11,871 nt of DNA, from NCBI GenBank assembly GCA_003525525.1, contig DQED01000354.1, positions 1 to 11,871 of the forward strand, given 5' to 3'. The notes under the pieces were generated by a model. That model did no database searches. It saw only the letters and a list, made by a program, of their open reading frames with translations, and had not been told where the DNA came from. The DNA is from Desulfovibrio sp. (GTDB lineage Bacteria > Desulfobacterota > Desulfovibrionia > Desulfovibrionales > Desulfovibrionaceae). Position numbers and translations under genes: made by a program. Below are positions 1 through 7,177 of the stretch, piece by piece (positions within the stretch are counted from its first letter, which is position 1; the number at the start of each line of letters is the position of its first letter).

Positions 1-387
1 GAGGCCACGGCTGCCCAGCCGGGGGGCGGCTCGGGCGCTTCCTCCGGGCCGCCGCTGATCTCGGGTGGCGGGGCTGGGCCCGGGTCCATCGGTTCCCCCC
101 TGGGCGCCAGCGAACTCGACAACCAGCCGGCTTTGGTCTTCGCACCCAAGCCCGAGTATCCGTTTCAGGCCAAGCGGCGGGGCCTGCGGGCACTGCTCCG
201 GGTGCGCCTGCTCGTTGACACGGTTGGCCGGGTGGAACGCGTGGACATCCTGAGCGGGGAGCATGCCGAGGCATTTGCCGAAACCGTGCGCACCACTCTC
301 GCCCACTGGCGCTTCAAGCCCGGCACCCGAAAGGGCGCGCCCGTGCATTGGGTGGCCATCCTGCCCATCGCCTTTGAACTGGAGTAG
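1..387 (+). CDS. TonB C-terminal domain protein (5' truncated)
   Basis: The reading frame is open from the first base of the window to a TAG, so only the last 128 residues are visible and the start lies to the left. The first 40 or so residues are rich in Gly, Pro, Ser and Ala, like the periplasmic linker of energy transducers. The rest is a TonB C-terminal fold: the YPFQAKRRGLRALLRVRL segment, VDTVGRVERVDILSG, then HWRFKPGTRKGAPV and a closing PIAFELE strand. In the family this domain contacts the TonB box of outer-membrane receptors and passes on energy from ExbB/ExbD in the inner membrane, usually for iron-chelate, cobalamin or nickel uptake. ExbB/ExbD would be expected outside the window. 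It is the only plus-strand gene here and converges on the metal-uptake cluster, which fits a metal-transport role. The family call is firm; the substrate is unknown. Confidence 0.85.
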   Translation, partial: EATAAQPGGGSGASSGPPLISGGGAGPGSIGSPLGASELDNQPALVFAPKPEYPFQAKRRGLRALLRVRLLVDTVGRVERVDILSGEHAEAFAETVRTTLAHWRFKPGTRKGAPVHWVAILPIAFELE

Positions 388-393
388 GGCCTC

Positions 394-414
394 TTTCGCC
401 GGCGTCCGGCGAAA
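394..414 (+). terminator. Possible terminator after tonB
   Basis: A 9-bp perfect stem (TTTCGCCGG at 394-402 against CCGGCGAAA at 406-414) with a 3-base loop begins seven bases after the TonB stop codon. GGCCTC at 388-393 can also pair with GAGGCC at 420-425, which would extend the structure. There is no clear run of T after it, so the position is good but the intrinsic terminator signature is incomplete. Confidence 0.45.
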
Positions 415-679
415 AGCTGGAGGCCTCCGCTCTTCTTCCAGGACAGGCTCAAATACCATGTTGGCCTCGACCCTCAAACTGGCTGATAGCGCCAGTGAGA
501 CCGTTTCCTTTCGATCAAGCCACAAGGCGTGGAAGCCCAAGAGCGCCGACACGAGCTGTTGGCATGGGCGTTGACCCCGCCCCAGCATCCCACGGGAATT
601 CGTACGTGAAAGTAGTCCAAGGCTTCCGGAAGGGGCAGTCTGCAAATCCTATCGGTCCAGAGGGGACGGGTGCGGAATA

Positions 680-713
680 CACAAAGGGCGTCCGTCTCCA
701 GACGCCCTTTGTG
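680..713 (-). terminator. Hairpin terminator at the end of the metal-uptake gene row
   Basis: A perfect 13-bp stem (CACAAAGGGCGTC at 680-692, GACGCCCTTTGTG at 701-713) with an 8-base loop starts 19 bases after the stop codon of the DUF4198 gene. No long U-tract follows on either strand (on the minus strand the next bases are TATTCC). It may work as a weak or bidirectional terminator between the convergent genes, or protect the 3' end of the mRNA. Confidence 0.6.
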
Positions 714-732
714 CCGGCATTTCAAAACTCCG

Positions 733-1563
733 TTATTTCATGTCCACACTTTTCACCCAAATAAGGGCGTCCTGCGACATGGGCTTTCCGTCAAACTCCT
801 TGACTGGCCCCACACCCAGGGCGGCGAAGCCCCACCAGCCCGCTTTCGGCATGGCGTAGACGAACACGCCGTTGGCGTCGGCTTTGATCGTCTGGGTGAC
901 GAAACAGTCGTGAGGAGCGGTGACGGCGGCCTTCTTCTCGAAGCTGTTGCTGGCCATGGCCGGGGCATGGTTCAGGAACTCCACCTCGATCTCGGCGTTG
1001 GACGCGGGCTTGCCATCGGCCAGTACCTGGCCCACGAACACGTTGCCGGCATACAAGCCATAGGGCTTGGCCAGGGGAACGATCTCGGCGGGCAGGCCAA
1101 GGGGCTTGTCCCAGTTGCCGGGGATGCCGCCGACGTTGAGCACCATCTTGGTGATCTGCTGCATGTAGGCTTTTTCCTCGGGCTCGAAATAGGGGGCCGG
1201 CACGAGGGCGAAGACATAGTCGCCGGGGCTGCGCAGCTTCTGCTTGATGGCGAAGGCTTTCCCGGAATTGGTCAGGCTTTTCCAGGTGATGGGAGTCAGG
1301 TTCGCCTTGAGGTCGGTTTTTTGGGGCTCTCCCTCGGCGCCGCGCTGGAAGACCATGAAGAACTGCTCGGGCGCGCCCATGTCCATGGTATGGCCGGCCT
1401 CGAAGGGATGGGTGAACACCAGGCGCATGTCCACCTCGCCGCCCTTGTCCAGGGCGATTTCCGGGGTGTAGATCATCTGGAAGTGGGCTTTGGCCAGTCC
1501 AGGCAGGACGAGGGTCAGGACCAGGGCGGCAATGATGGCGGCGACGGGTTTGCGATGCTGCAT
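733..1563 (-). CDS. Periplasmic DUF4198 (NikK-like) metal-uptake accessory protein
   Basis: A 276-residue secreted protein. It has a basic N-terminus, a hydrophobic core (about residues 8-22) and a signal peptidase I site after LAKA, giving a mature protein that begins HFQMIYTP. The body resembles the DUF4198 family, beta-rich periplasmic proteins often encoded with nickel or cobalt transporters (NikK) or TonB systems. A conserved-looking part reads FTHPFEAGHTMDMGAPEQF, and the C-terminal half looks like an immunoglobulin-like domain (GKPASNAEIEVEF, then VTQTIKADANGVFVYAMPKAG and WWGFAAL). The ATG at 1563 was chosen because AGGAG lies just upstream and the signal peptide starts there; the open frame continues further upstream but that part overlaps the preceding gene and looks non-coding. 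It is the last gene of the feo row, 23 bases behind a small secreted protein. A role in periplasmic handling of Fe(II) or another divalent metal is inferred from position and family; direct function is unknown. Confidence 0.8.
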   Translation of the reverse strand: MQHRKPVAAIIAALVLTLVLPGLAKAHFQMIYTPEIALDKGGEVDMRLVFTHPFEAGHTMDMGAPEQFFMVFQRGAEGEPQKTDLKANLTPITWKSLTNSGKAFAIKQKLRSPGDYVFALVPAPYFEPEEKAYMQQITKMVLNVGGIPGNWDKPLGLPAEIVPLAKPYGLYAGNVFVGQVLADGKPASNAEIEVEFLNHAPAMASNSFEKKAAVTAPHDCFVTQTIKADANGVFVYAMPKAGWWGFAALGVGPVKEFDGKPMSQDALIWVKSVDMK

Positions 1564-1586
1564 GTCGTTCTCCTGTTGGTGTCGGG

Positions 1587-1916
1587 TTATTCCAGTATCT
1601 TTTTGCCGTCGATCTCGATCTTGTGTCCTTCGCCGGCGTCGAAGACGACCATGTAGGCGCTTTCCGGCTTCTTGAAGGTGTACTTGGAGGTCTTGTCCAT
1701 GGCCCCCTGCTCGATGACCTTGCCGGAACCGTCCTTGACGATGAGGGCGACGCCAGAGGCGGAAGAGCCGTCGGAGAAGCCTCCCTCGCAGGTAATGGTG
1801 CCGTCGGCGTTGTCGAAGCACGTGCAAAGGGCCGTGTGGGCCAGGGCCGCCCCAGGCAGGGCCAGGGCCAAAGCCGCGATAACGAGAACAACCCTCATTT
1901 TCATTTTGACGATCAT
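1587..1916 (-). CDS. Small secreted NikL-like periplasmic protein
   Basis: A 109-residue protein with a signal peptide (hydrophobic residues 9-20, cleavage after AALA at residue 26), leaving about 83 residues. The mature part starts HTALCTCFDNADG, continues TITCEGGFSDGSSASG, and ends with YMVVFDAGEGHKIEIDGKK. This layout (N-terminal His, an EG-F-DG-S-A-G strand, a D-G-GKV turn, then AG-GH near the end) resembles the extracytoplasmic domain of NikL/CbiL-type subunits found with ECF nickel/cobalt transporters, but here there is no membrane helix after the domain. Three cysteines near the N-terminus (residues 31, 33 and 43) with His27 could bind metal or form a disulfide. GGGAG lies nine bases before the ATG at 1916; ATGs four and six codons further in are possible alternatives. 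It lies 78 bases downstream of feoB and just upstream of the DUF4198 gene. The NikL resemblance is from pattern memory and is moderately certain. Confidence 0.72.
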   Translation of the reverse strand: MIVKMKMRVVLVIAALALALPGAALAHTALCTCFDNADGTITCEGGFSDGSSASGVALIVKDGSGKVIEQGAMDKTSKYTFKKPESAYMVVFDAGEGHKIEIDGKKILE

Positions 1917-1960
1917 GGTGCGATACTCCCGAAAACCGCGCCCGCGCGGGTTGAGGTTTC

Positions 1961-1987
1961 CCCGGGCAAGCCGAGACCCTGCCCGGG
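1961..1987 (-). other. Hairpin between feoB and the small secreted gene
   Basis: An 8-bp perfect stem (CCCGGGCA 1961-1968 / TGCCCGGG 1980-1987) with an 11-base loop lies in the 78-base gap behind feoB. No U-tract follows on the minus strand. It could partly terminate transcription or mark an RNA processing point that lets the two periplasmic proteins be made at a different level from FeoB. Confidence 0.3.
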
Positions 1988-1994
1988 TGACGAT

Positions 1995-4505
1995 TCAGGT
2001 GTTCTGCCCCACCGGACAGGCCTCGGTCGCAACGGCCAGCGGCCCCCTGTCGCGATGCGGCACGACCCCGGCCACGACGGTGGCCGCCACGGCGATGGCA
2101 TAGAAGCCCCACATGGCGGTTTCGCCGTCAAGGCCGAGCAGCCTTCCTCCGGTAAAGACGGCACTGGCCACGACGATGCCGAGGAGCATGGGGTAGAGGA
2201 TGGCCAGCACCATCCACTTCGCCTGTCCTGTCTGCACCTTGATCATCATGGACGTAGCCATGCACGGCGGGTAAAGGGCCATGAAGAGCATGAGGGCCAA
2301 GGCGTGCAACGGCGTGAAATCGGCTTCGCCCCGGCGCATGGACGCCTCCAGGGACGTGTTGTCCCCGCTGCCGGCCTCGAGTTTGTAGATGGCGCCAAGA
2401 GTGGCCACGGCCGACTCCTTGGCGGCGAAAGCCGAGAGCAGGCCGGCGTTGACCCGCCAGTTGAAGCCGGCAAACTGTGTGACCGGTTCCAGCGCCCGGC
2501 CCAAAATGCCCAGAAAGCTCGTTTCCAGACGTTCCTTGCGCATTTCCAGCGTGATGGCGTCCCTGGTCTGGGCAAAGGCCCGCACCCCGGCCAGGGCGGC
2601 CTTGGCCGCCGCGTCGCCCCGGGGCTTGAGCAAGGCGAAGCAGTCGGCGTTTTCCTCGCGAAAGCGGCTGTCCACGGCCTTGGCCGTTTCGGCGTCCTCC
2701 ACGCCGCTCCGGGCAGTCTTGTAGGCCTCTTCGTAGCGTAAAAACTGCAGCAGCCCCTCGCCGGCCAGGACCGCCTGGAACCGGGTCCCGGCCACGGTCG
2801 CGTCAAGCGCCTGCCGTGCCGCTTCCAGCCGGGCTTCGTAGGCGGCCATGTGCTCGCGGCTGATGCCCGGGAACTGGAGCAGCACGAAGACGATGACCGC
2901 CACGGCCGCCACCACGGTGACGATTTTTTGGATGAAAAGCGCCACCTTCTCCACGGCGCGGGTCAGGAGGTTGCGCAGGGTCGGCATGTGGTAGGGCGGC
3001 ATTTCCATGATGAAGGGCGCGCTGTCGAGCCCGACCAAAAGCGTCCCCGACAGCAGCCGGGCGATGGGCAGGGCCATAAACAATGTCACCGTGGAAATGA
3101 AAAACATGGCCGTCGACGCATGGCCCGGGAAAAACGCGCCCACCAGCAGCACGTACAGCGGCACCTTGGCCAGGCAGTTCATGAGCGGGATGATGAGGAT
3201 GGTGGCCAGGCGCGATTTGTCGTCGGGAATGGCCTTGCAGGCCATGACACCGGGCACGCAGCAGCCGCCCAGGTACACGCCGGCCAGCACCATGGGCAGG
3301 GTGGACTGGCCATGCAGGCCGTAGGACCGGAACAGCCGGTCCAGAATGAAGGCCATGCGCGGCATGTAGCCGGAGTCCTCCAGAAAGGCCACGCAGAAAA
3401 AGAGCAGGAAAAAAATGGGGATGTAGTTGAGCAGGGCGTTGATGGAGTCCATGAACCACAGCCCGAGGGAGCGCAGCATCGGATCCTCGAGCATGCCGGC
3501 CGGCGGCAGGAAGCCGGCGACGAAATTCTTCAGCCAAGCCAACAGCGGCCAGGTGTAGTTCGTGAGCTTGTAGCCCCAGACGATGGACACCTGGTACAGC
3601 ACGAACAGCACGCCTACGAGCACCAGCGGCCCGAGGAACTTATGGCACACGAAGTCGTCGATGACATCGGTGCGGGTCCGCTCCGGTCCGGCGACCTTGA
3701 CGATGACGGCCTGGGCCAGAGTCCTGGCCAGCCGGCGGCGGACCAGCGCGGCGAAGGCGGCCGCGGTCTCGCCGGCTTCCTCCCGGAACGCCGCCTGACG
3801 CGCGGCCACCACATCCGCCAGACGCGCCGGCTCGAAAAACACCTCGGCGACGAACTGTCGCGCCCCTTCGTCGCCCTCGAGCAACCGCACGGCCAGCCAG
3901 CGGCGCGGCGCGCCCAGTTCGCCGCCCTCGGCCAGCACGTCCTCCACGGCCCGGATGTGGGGTTCCAGCCTGCCGTAATCGACCCGGAAGGGCTCGTCCT
4001 TGGGGGGCCGGTCCATGGCTGCGGTCATGACCGCCACAAGATCGTCCCGCCCCTGCCCCTTGCGCCCCACCCCCTTGGAGACCGGCACGCCCAGGCGATG
4101 GGCCAGCAGGTCGAGGTCGAGTTCCTGACCGCGACGGGCGGCGACGTCCATCATATTGCAGTGCACGACCACATTGACCTCGAGTTCGAGGAGCTCAACG
4201 GTCAGGCACAGGTGACGGCGCAGGTTCGAGGCGTCTATGACGTTGACCACCACCTGCGGATGGTCGAAGAGGAGGAAATCCCGGGTGACGCGCTCTTCCG
4301 GGGAATAGGAACTCACGGAATAGGCTCCGGGCAGGTCCACGAGTTCGCAGGTTCGGATGCCCAGTTTGAACAGGCCCGATTTCTTCTCCACGGTGACGCC
4401 GGGAAAATTGGCCACATGTTGGCGCGCCCCGGTGAGCATGTTGAACACCGTGGACTTGCCGCAGTTCGGCTGGCCGGCCAAGGCCGCCAGGATGCGTCCG
4501 TTCAT
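1995..4505 (-). CDS. feoB: FeoB ferrous iron transporter
   Basis: An inner-membrane GTPase permease that imports Fe(II), 836 residues by this start. The N-terminal G domain shows G1 GQPNCGKST (11-19), the G2 Thr in PGVTVEKKSG (about 38), G3 DLPG (57-60) and G4 NMMD (117-120). A helical region to about 285 corresponds to the GDI domain and is followed by the membrane part. Two Gate regions are visible: one with LGGCCVPGVMACKA (about 412-425) and one with FAAKESAVATLG (693-704) and ALYPPCMATSMMIK (about 743-756). Family members are often 700-780 residues; the extra length here is largely a soluble helical stretch between membrane helices at about 548-660 (see findings). The ATG at 4505 overlaps the feoA stop as ATGA and gives the canonical short N-terminus before G1; the frame is open further upstream but overlaps feoA. 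Assignment is certain. Confidence 0.97.
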   Translation of the reverse strand: MNGRILAALAGQPNCGKSTVFNMLTGARQHVANFPGVTVEKKSGLFKLGIRTCELVDLPGAYSVSSYSPEERVTRDFLLFDHPQVVVNVIDASNLRRHLCLTVELLELEVNVVVHCNMMDVAARRGQELDLDLLAHRLGVPVSKGVGRKGQGRDDLVAVMTAAMDRPPKDEPFRVDYGRLEPHIRAVEDVLAEGGELGAPRRWLAVRLLEGDEGARQFVAEVFFEPARLADVVAARQAAFREEAGETAAAFAALVRRRLARTLAQAVIVKVAGPERTRTDVIDDFVCHKFLGPLVLVGVLFVLYQVSIVWGYKLTNYTWPLLAWLKNFVAGFLPPAGMLEDPMLRSLGLWFMDSINALLNYIPIFFLLFFCVAFLEDSGYMPRMAFILDRLFRSYGLHGQSTLPMVLAGVYLGGCCVPGVMACKAIPDDKSRLATILIIPLMNCLAKVPLYVLLVGAFFPGHASTAMFFISTVTLFMALPIARLLSGTLLVGLDSAPFIMEMPPYHMPTLRNLLTRAVEKVALFIQKIVTVVAAVAVIVFVLLQFPGISREHMAAYEARLEAARQALDATVAGTRFQAVLAGEGLLQFLRYEEAYKTARSGVEDAETAKAVDSRFREENADCFALLKPRGDAAAKAALAGVRAFAQTRDAITLEMRKERLETSFLGILGRALEPVTQFAGFNWRVNAGLLSAFAAKESAVATLGAIYKLEAGSGDNTSLEASMRRGEADFTPLHALALMLFMALYPPCMATSMMIKVQTGQAKWMVLAILYPMLLGIVVASAVFTGGRLLGLDGETAMWGFYAIAVAATVVAGVVPHRDRGPLAVATEACPVGQNT

Positions 4506-4753
4506 TGGGCCTCCACCTCGACCAGGGAAGCCTCGCAACGCCGCAAGCTCACCAGAAACCCGCTCACTTTGATTTCGATGGGGTCGCGAAGCGGCGCGTT
4601 GCGGACAACCGTCACCTCCTCGCCCGGCACCAGGCCGAGATCGCCTAGCCGTTGCCCCAGGCAGCCGTCGCAGCGGACTTTGGACACGATGCAACGGCTG
4701 CCGGGGATGAGCGCCCCCAGATGGGTGGTATCCCGCGATGTCTCCCTCTCCAT
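4502..4753 (-). CDS. feoA: FeoA, SH3-like partner of FeoB
   Basis: An 83-residue cytoplasmic protein with the SH3-like FeoA fold: an opening LGALIPGSRCIVSKV strand, then GQRLGDLGLVPGEEVTVV, DPIEIKVSGFLVSLRRCEA and a final strand. FeoA is thought to bind the cytoplasmic side of FeoB and help Fe(II) transport. The ATG at 4753 was chosen because GGAGG (4759-4763) stands five bases before it; an upstream TTG at 4783 is open in frame but has no such site. Its stop overlaps the feoB start by ATGA, so translation is probably coupled. The loop before LGQRL carries two cysteines (VRCDGCLGQRL), an unusual detail. It lies 60 bases behind the methyl-accepting gene, with no promoter or Fur box that I can see in that gap, so it is probably read from upstream. 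Confidence 0.93.
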   Translation of the reverse strand: MERETSRDTTHLGALIPGSRCIVSKVRCDGCLGQRLGDLGLVPGEEVTVVRNAPLRDPIEIKVSGFLVSLRRCEASLVEVEAQ

Positions 4754-4813
4754 GTTCTCCTCCGGCGAATTCGGGTTCGGCAAACGTTCCCCGCATGGCG
4801 GCGAAACGACTTC

Positions 4814-6205
4814 TCAATCGCAGGCGACGGCTTCCTCGCCCGCCGTTGCGCCGCACAGTCGGGTCATGAGCTGGTCGACGCCGGTCAGGGCTTGACGCAG
4901 TCCTTCGGCGTGGCTCTGGCCGGCAAGGGCGGCTTCCTCGATGCCCTGGGCCTGGCCGAGGGTGTCGTGAAGGGCCTTTTCGGCCTGGGCCAGGGGGGAC
5001 AGGGAACGCCCCACGGTTCCGGCCCCGCTCTCCCCCATCGCCCGGGCGCCGGCCGCGTTGGCCGCGATGGACTCCAGGGCCTGGCCGACACGGGAGGACA
5101 AATCCAGAAGCTCGCCCGTCGCCTCGTGGGCGATGTGCAGCAGGCCCGCATTCCCTTCGGCCTGAACCATGACAGCATCCAGGCGGGTGGAGGTTTGCGC
5201 GGCGGCCTGCTTGGAGTTTTCGGCCAGGCGGCGGACTTCGTCCGCCACCACGGCGAATCCGCGCCCATGCTCGCCTGCCCGGGCCGCTTCGATGGCGGCG
5301 TTGAGGGCGAGCATGTTGGTCTGGTCGGCGATGTCGGCTATGGTTTCGCCCGTGTTCGCGGCAAAGCGCAGGCCGTCCAGGAGTGCCGCGAAAGAGGCGG
5401 CCAGACCGTCCATGGTCGTGGCCAGGGAGCCGCAGACGTCGCGCAGATCGTTTTCCAGGCGGCGGCCGTTCTCGGCGATTCCCGCCGCTTCCTGGGCCTT
5501 GGCGGCCGCCTGGAGGGCGCTTTCGGAGGCTTCCCGCACGGCGGCGAGGGCGCTGTCGAGCAGGGTGAAGGTCGTGCCGAGATTGCGTGATTGCGCGGCC
5601 ACGAGGTCGATCGTGGAGGCGCTGTCGGCAAGCATGGCCTCGGCGCGTTCCGCGGCCGCCGCGACATGCCCCCGGACCTCGCCGACCACCTCGCTTACGG
5701 CGGCGCTTCGGGCGGCATCCACTTCGCGTCGGGCCTTGGCGGCGTCGCGCAGAGCTTTAAGAGCCTGTCGATTCTCGGCAAATGCCTGCCGCCGCTGGTG
5801 CTCGGTCTCGGCTTGAAGCCCCGTCACGCTCTCGGAGACGGCGGCGGCGGCGACCCACAGTTCCGCGATGGGGCTGCACGCCAGTCCGATAGTCGGTGGC
5901 CCGCCCGCTTCCTGGCCCCGGAGGGCTTCCAACAAGCGCACGGCAATCTGGCGCGCCGGCTGCTCCACCAGGGTGGCGAACGCCCCGAGGCCGAACAGCA
6001 GGGTTGTGGTTCCGGCAAGGAGCACGGCGGCCACGGGAGGCATGTCGAACGCCCCCCCCATCCCTGCGCTCGCCGCGGCCACGACGCCAAGCACGCCGGA
6101 AACGGCAAGAGACGCCGGATGGGGCGCACGCCAGCAGTCCGAGGCGCCGGTACTGGATATCGTTTCGGGCTGGCCGCTTGCCTCCTCGACGTAACCGTTT
6201 TTCAT
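4814..6205 (-). CDS. Methyl-accepting chemotaxis protein without periplasmic sensor
   Basis: A 463-residue membrane signal transducer. Two hydrophobic helices (about 31-50 and 56-78) are separated by only a few residues, so there is almost no periplasmic part. A cytoplasmic linker and long Ala-rich coiled coil follow. The conserved signalling hairpin is clear at about 287-330: [21 protein letters not shown], with [20 protein letters not shown] directly after. In the family this tip binds CheA and CheW. No CheR-docking pentapeptide is seen at the C-terminus, which ends GEEAVACD. The ATG at 6205 has GAGGAG upstream at good spacing and starts just before a hydrophilic leader; upstream in-frame sequence overlaps the DUF1987 gene and is not needed. 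It lies between the siaC-like gene (32 bases) and feoA (60 bases). With no ligand domain it may sense through its membrane helices, the cytoplasmic linker or a partner; the signal is unknown. Confidence 0.9.
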   Translation of the reverse strand: MKNGYVEEASGQPETISSTGASDCWRAPHPASLAVSGVLGVVAAASAGMGGAFDMPPVAAVLLAGTTTLLFGLGAFATLVEQPARQIAVRLLEALRGQEAGGPPTIGLACSPIAELWVAAAAVSESVTGLQAETEHQRRQAFAENRQALKALRDAAKARREVDAARSAAVSEVVGEVRGHVAAAAERAEAMLADSASTIDLVAAQSRNLGTTFTLLDSALAAVREASESALQAAAKAQEAAGIAENGRRLENDLRDVCGSLATTMDGLAASFAALLDGLRFAANTGETIADIADQTNMLALNAAIEAARAGEHGRGFAVVADEVRRLAENSKQAAAQTSTRLDAVMVQAEGNAGLLHIAHEATGELLDLSSRVGQALESIAANAAGARAMGESGAGTVGRSLSPLAQAEKALHDTLGQAQGIEEAALAGQSHAEGLRQALTGVDQLMTRLCGATAGEEAVACD

Positions 6206-6237
6206 ATCGCATCTCCTCAGGGGGGCTGGAATGGGGC

Positions 6238-6618
6238 CTAAAGCGCCATCAGCTTGAAGGACAGCGCCTTGGCGTCTTCGGCGAACTCCTCGCCGCACTC
6301 GCCCGCGATGTCGTTGTCCTTGTCGTAGCGCCAATTGACCGTGATGCGTGTCCCGGCCGCGGCGGCCTTTTCCAGGATTTCAAAGAGATCGAGCAGGGCC
6401 TTGGACGATGAGGAGTTGAAATAGACCAGCTCCAGGTCGAAGACGACAGGGGCGGCCGGCTTTTGGGCGAGGTAGTTTTTGACCCAGACGAAAAGCGGTC
6501 CGAAAAACGCGGCGGCGTTTTCGGGATAGCACTCCCCCTTCATGACATGTCGGTTGGTCGTCGCGTCGAAGCGGATCTCGGGTGTGGAGCGCGTGGGCGC
6601 ACAAACAAAAGGCTGCAT
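6238..6618 (-). CDS. siaC: SiaC-like DUF1987 phosphoprotein
   Basis: A 126-residue cytoplasmic protein of the DUF1987/SiaC family. Visible signatures are TPEIRFD (12-18), [19 protein letters not shown] (28-46), [19 protein letters not shown] (60-78) and a C-terminal [19 protein letters not shown]. In Pseudomonas aeruginosa SiaC is phosphorylated at a Thr by SiaB and dephosphorylated by SiaA; the unphosphorylated form binds and activates the diguanylate cyclase SiaD. Here the corresponding position falls within the serine cluster 69-72, so a Ser is likely the phospho-acceptor (inference). The ATG at 6618 has GAGGAG five bases upstream, and this site overlaps the stop codon of the kinase gene, so the two are tightly linked. 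Family assignment is strong; the exact phosphosite is not proven. Confidence 0.88.
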   Translation of the reverse strand: MQPFVCAPTRSTPEIRFDATTNRHVMKGECYPENAAAFFGPLFVWVKNYLAQKPAAPVVFDLELVYFNSSSSKALLDLFEILEKAAAAGTRITVNWRYDKDNDIAGECGEEFAEDAKALSFKLMAL

Positions 6619-6628
6619 GTCGGCTCCT

Positions 6629-7177
6629 CTAGGCAATGACGACGTCCAGGGAAAACCAGGCCAGATCGTCGCCGATGGGTTCGATGGCGTAACGGAGGGG
6701 ATGCACGGCGCGGCGGGCCATTTCGAGGAAGCCCAAGCCGGCACCCCGGGAGCCGGCGTCCGGTCCCTGCTGGCGCGCCGACTTGTACAGGGCCTTGAGC
6801 GTTTCCTTGTCCAGGCCGGCCAGGGCATCCAGCCGCTCGCGAATGCGCGGGGCAAGCGCCGTGCGGATGCGGTTGCCGCAACTCAGGCAGAAGCCGTCGG
6901 GGTCTTGGTGAATGATGAGTTCGCCGGAGGCCATGCGGCCTGTTTCCATATCCACGGCGTCGGCGGCGTAGTGAAGGACATTTTGCAACTGTTCCACCAA
7001 AACGGCGAAGGCCATGGCGGCACGGGTCCGGTTGGCGATCTCGAAATCCACCTTGCGCCGGATCATCGACCCGAGGCCTTCCACCACCTCCTGGGTCACG
7101 GGGCCCCTGAAATAGAGCACCACCCCGCCTTCCTGGAGCAGTTGACGACAGTTGTCGAATCGCGGTCCGCCGGTCAT
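6629..7177 (-). CDS. siaB: SiaB-like serine/threonine kinase (GHKL fold)
   Basis: A 182-residue cytoplasmic protein resembling the SiaB family (DUF6272), histidine-kinase-like ATPases that phosphorylate SiaC. Visible parts are an opening GGVVLYFRGPVTQEVVEGLG, an N-box-like stretch VEQLQNVLHYA (61-71), FCLSCGNRI (96-104) and a glycine-rich lid RGAGLGFLEMARRA (144-157), followed by a strand LRYAIEPIGDDLAWFSLDVV. N66 is the likely magnesium/ATP ligand by analogy to the GHKL N-box. The start ATG overlaps the stop of the phosphatase gene as ATGA, with GGAG seven bases upstream, so kinase and phosphatase are probably translated together. Its partner SiaC is encoded ten bases downstream. The fold and family are well supported; activity and target are inferred from the neighbours. 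Confidence 0.85.
   Translation of the reverse strand: MTGGPRFDNCRQLLQEGGVVLYFRGPVTQEVVEGLGSMIRRKVDFEIANRTRAAMAFAVLVEQLQNVLHYAADAVDMETGRMASGELIIHQDPDGFCLSCGNRIRTALAPRIRERLDALAGLDKETLKALYKSARQQGPDAGSRGAGLGFLEMARRAVHPLRYAIEPIGDDLAWFSLDVVIA

Larger units (their letters stand above)
388..732. other. Intergenic stretch without a recognisable gene
   Basis: This gap lies between the convergent ends of the TonB gene and the DUF4198 gene. It holds the hairpin at 394-414, a small 6-bp hairpin (ACTGGC 478-483 / GCCAGT 491-496) and the strong hairpin at 680-713. Short open frames cross it on both strands, but none has a ribosome binding site or a recognisable protein family. The middle part (about 500-670) is somewhat less GC-rich than the neighbouring genes and could be a decayed fragment of something once coding. 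I cannot assign it. Confidence 0.5.

Noticed and set aside
670..1656. Plus-strand open frame of about 330 codons antisense to the DUF4198 gene
   Set aside because: The opposite strand encodes a clear signal peptide and family-like protein with a good ribosome binding site; the plus-strand translation is low-complexity Gly/His/Leu text.
1564..2112. N-terminal extension of the DUF4198 gene
   Set aside because: The frame is open but runs through the small secreted gene and the end of feoB, is Arg-rich, and would bury the signal peptide.
4506..4856. N-terminal extension of FeoB
   Set aside because: It overlaps feoA completely, while the ATG at 4505 places the G1 motif at the usual distance from the start and is coupled to the feoA stop.
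2850..4895. Plus-strand open frame of about 680 codons antisense to feoB/feoA
   Set aside because: It is a shadow of the GC-rich feoB codons: the translation is rich in His, Gly, Gln and Arg, has no family motif, and FeoB on the other strand is certain.
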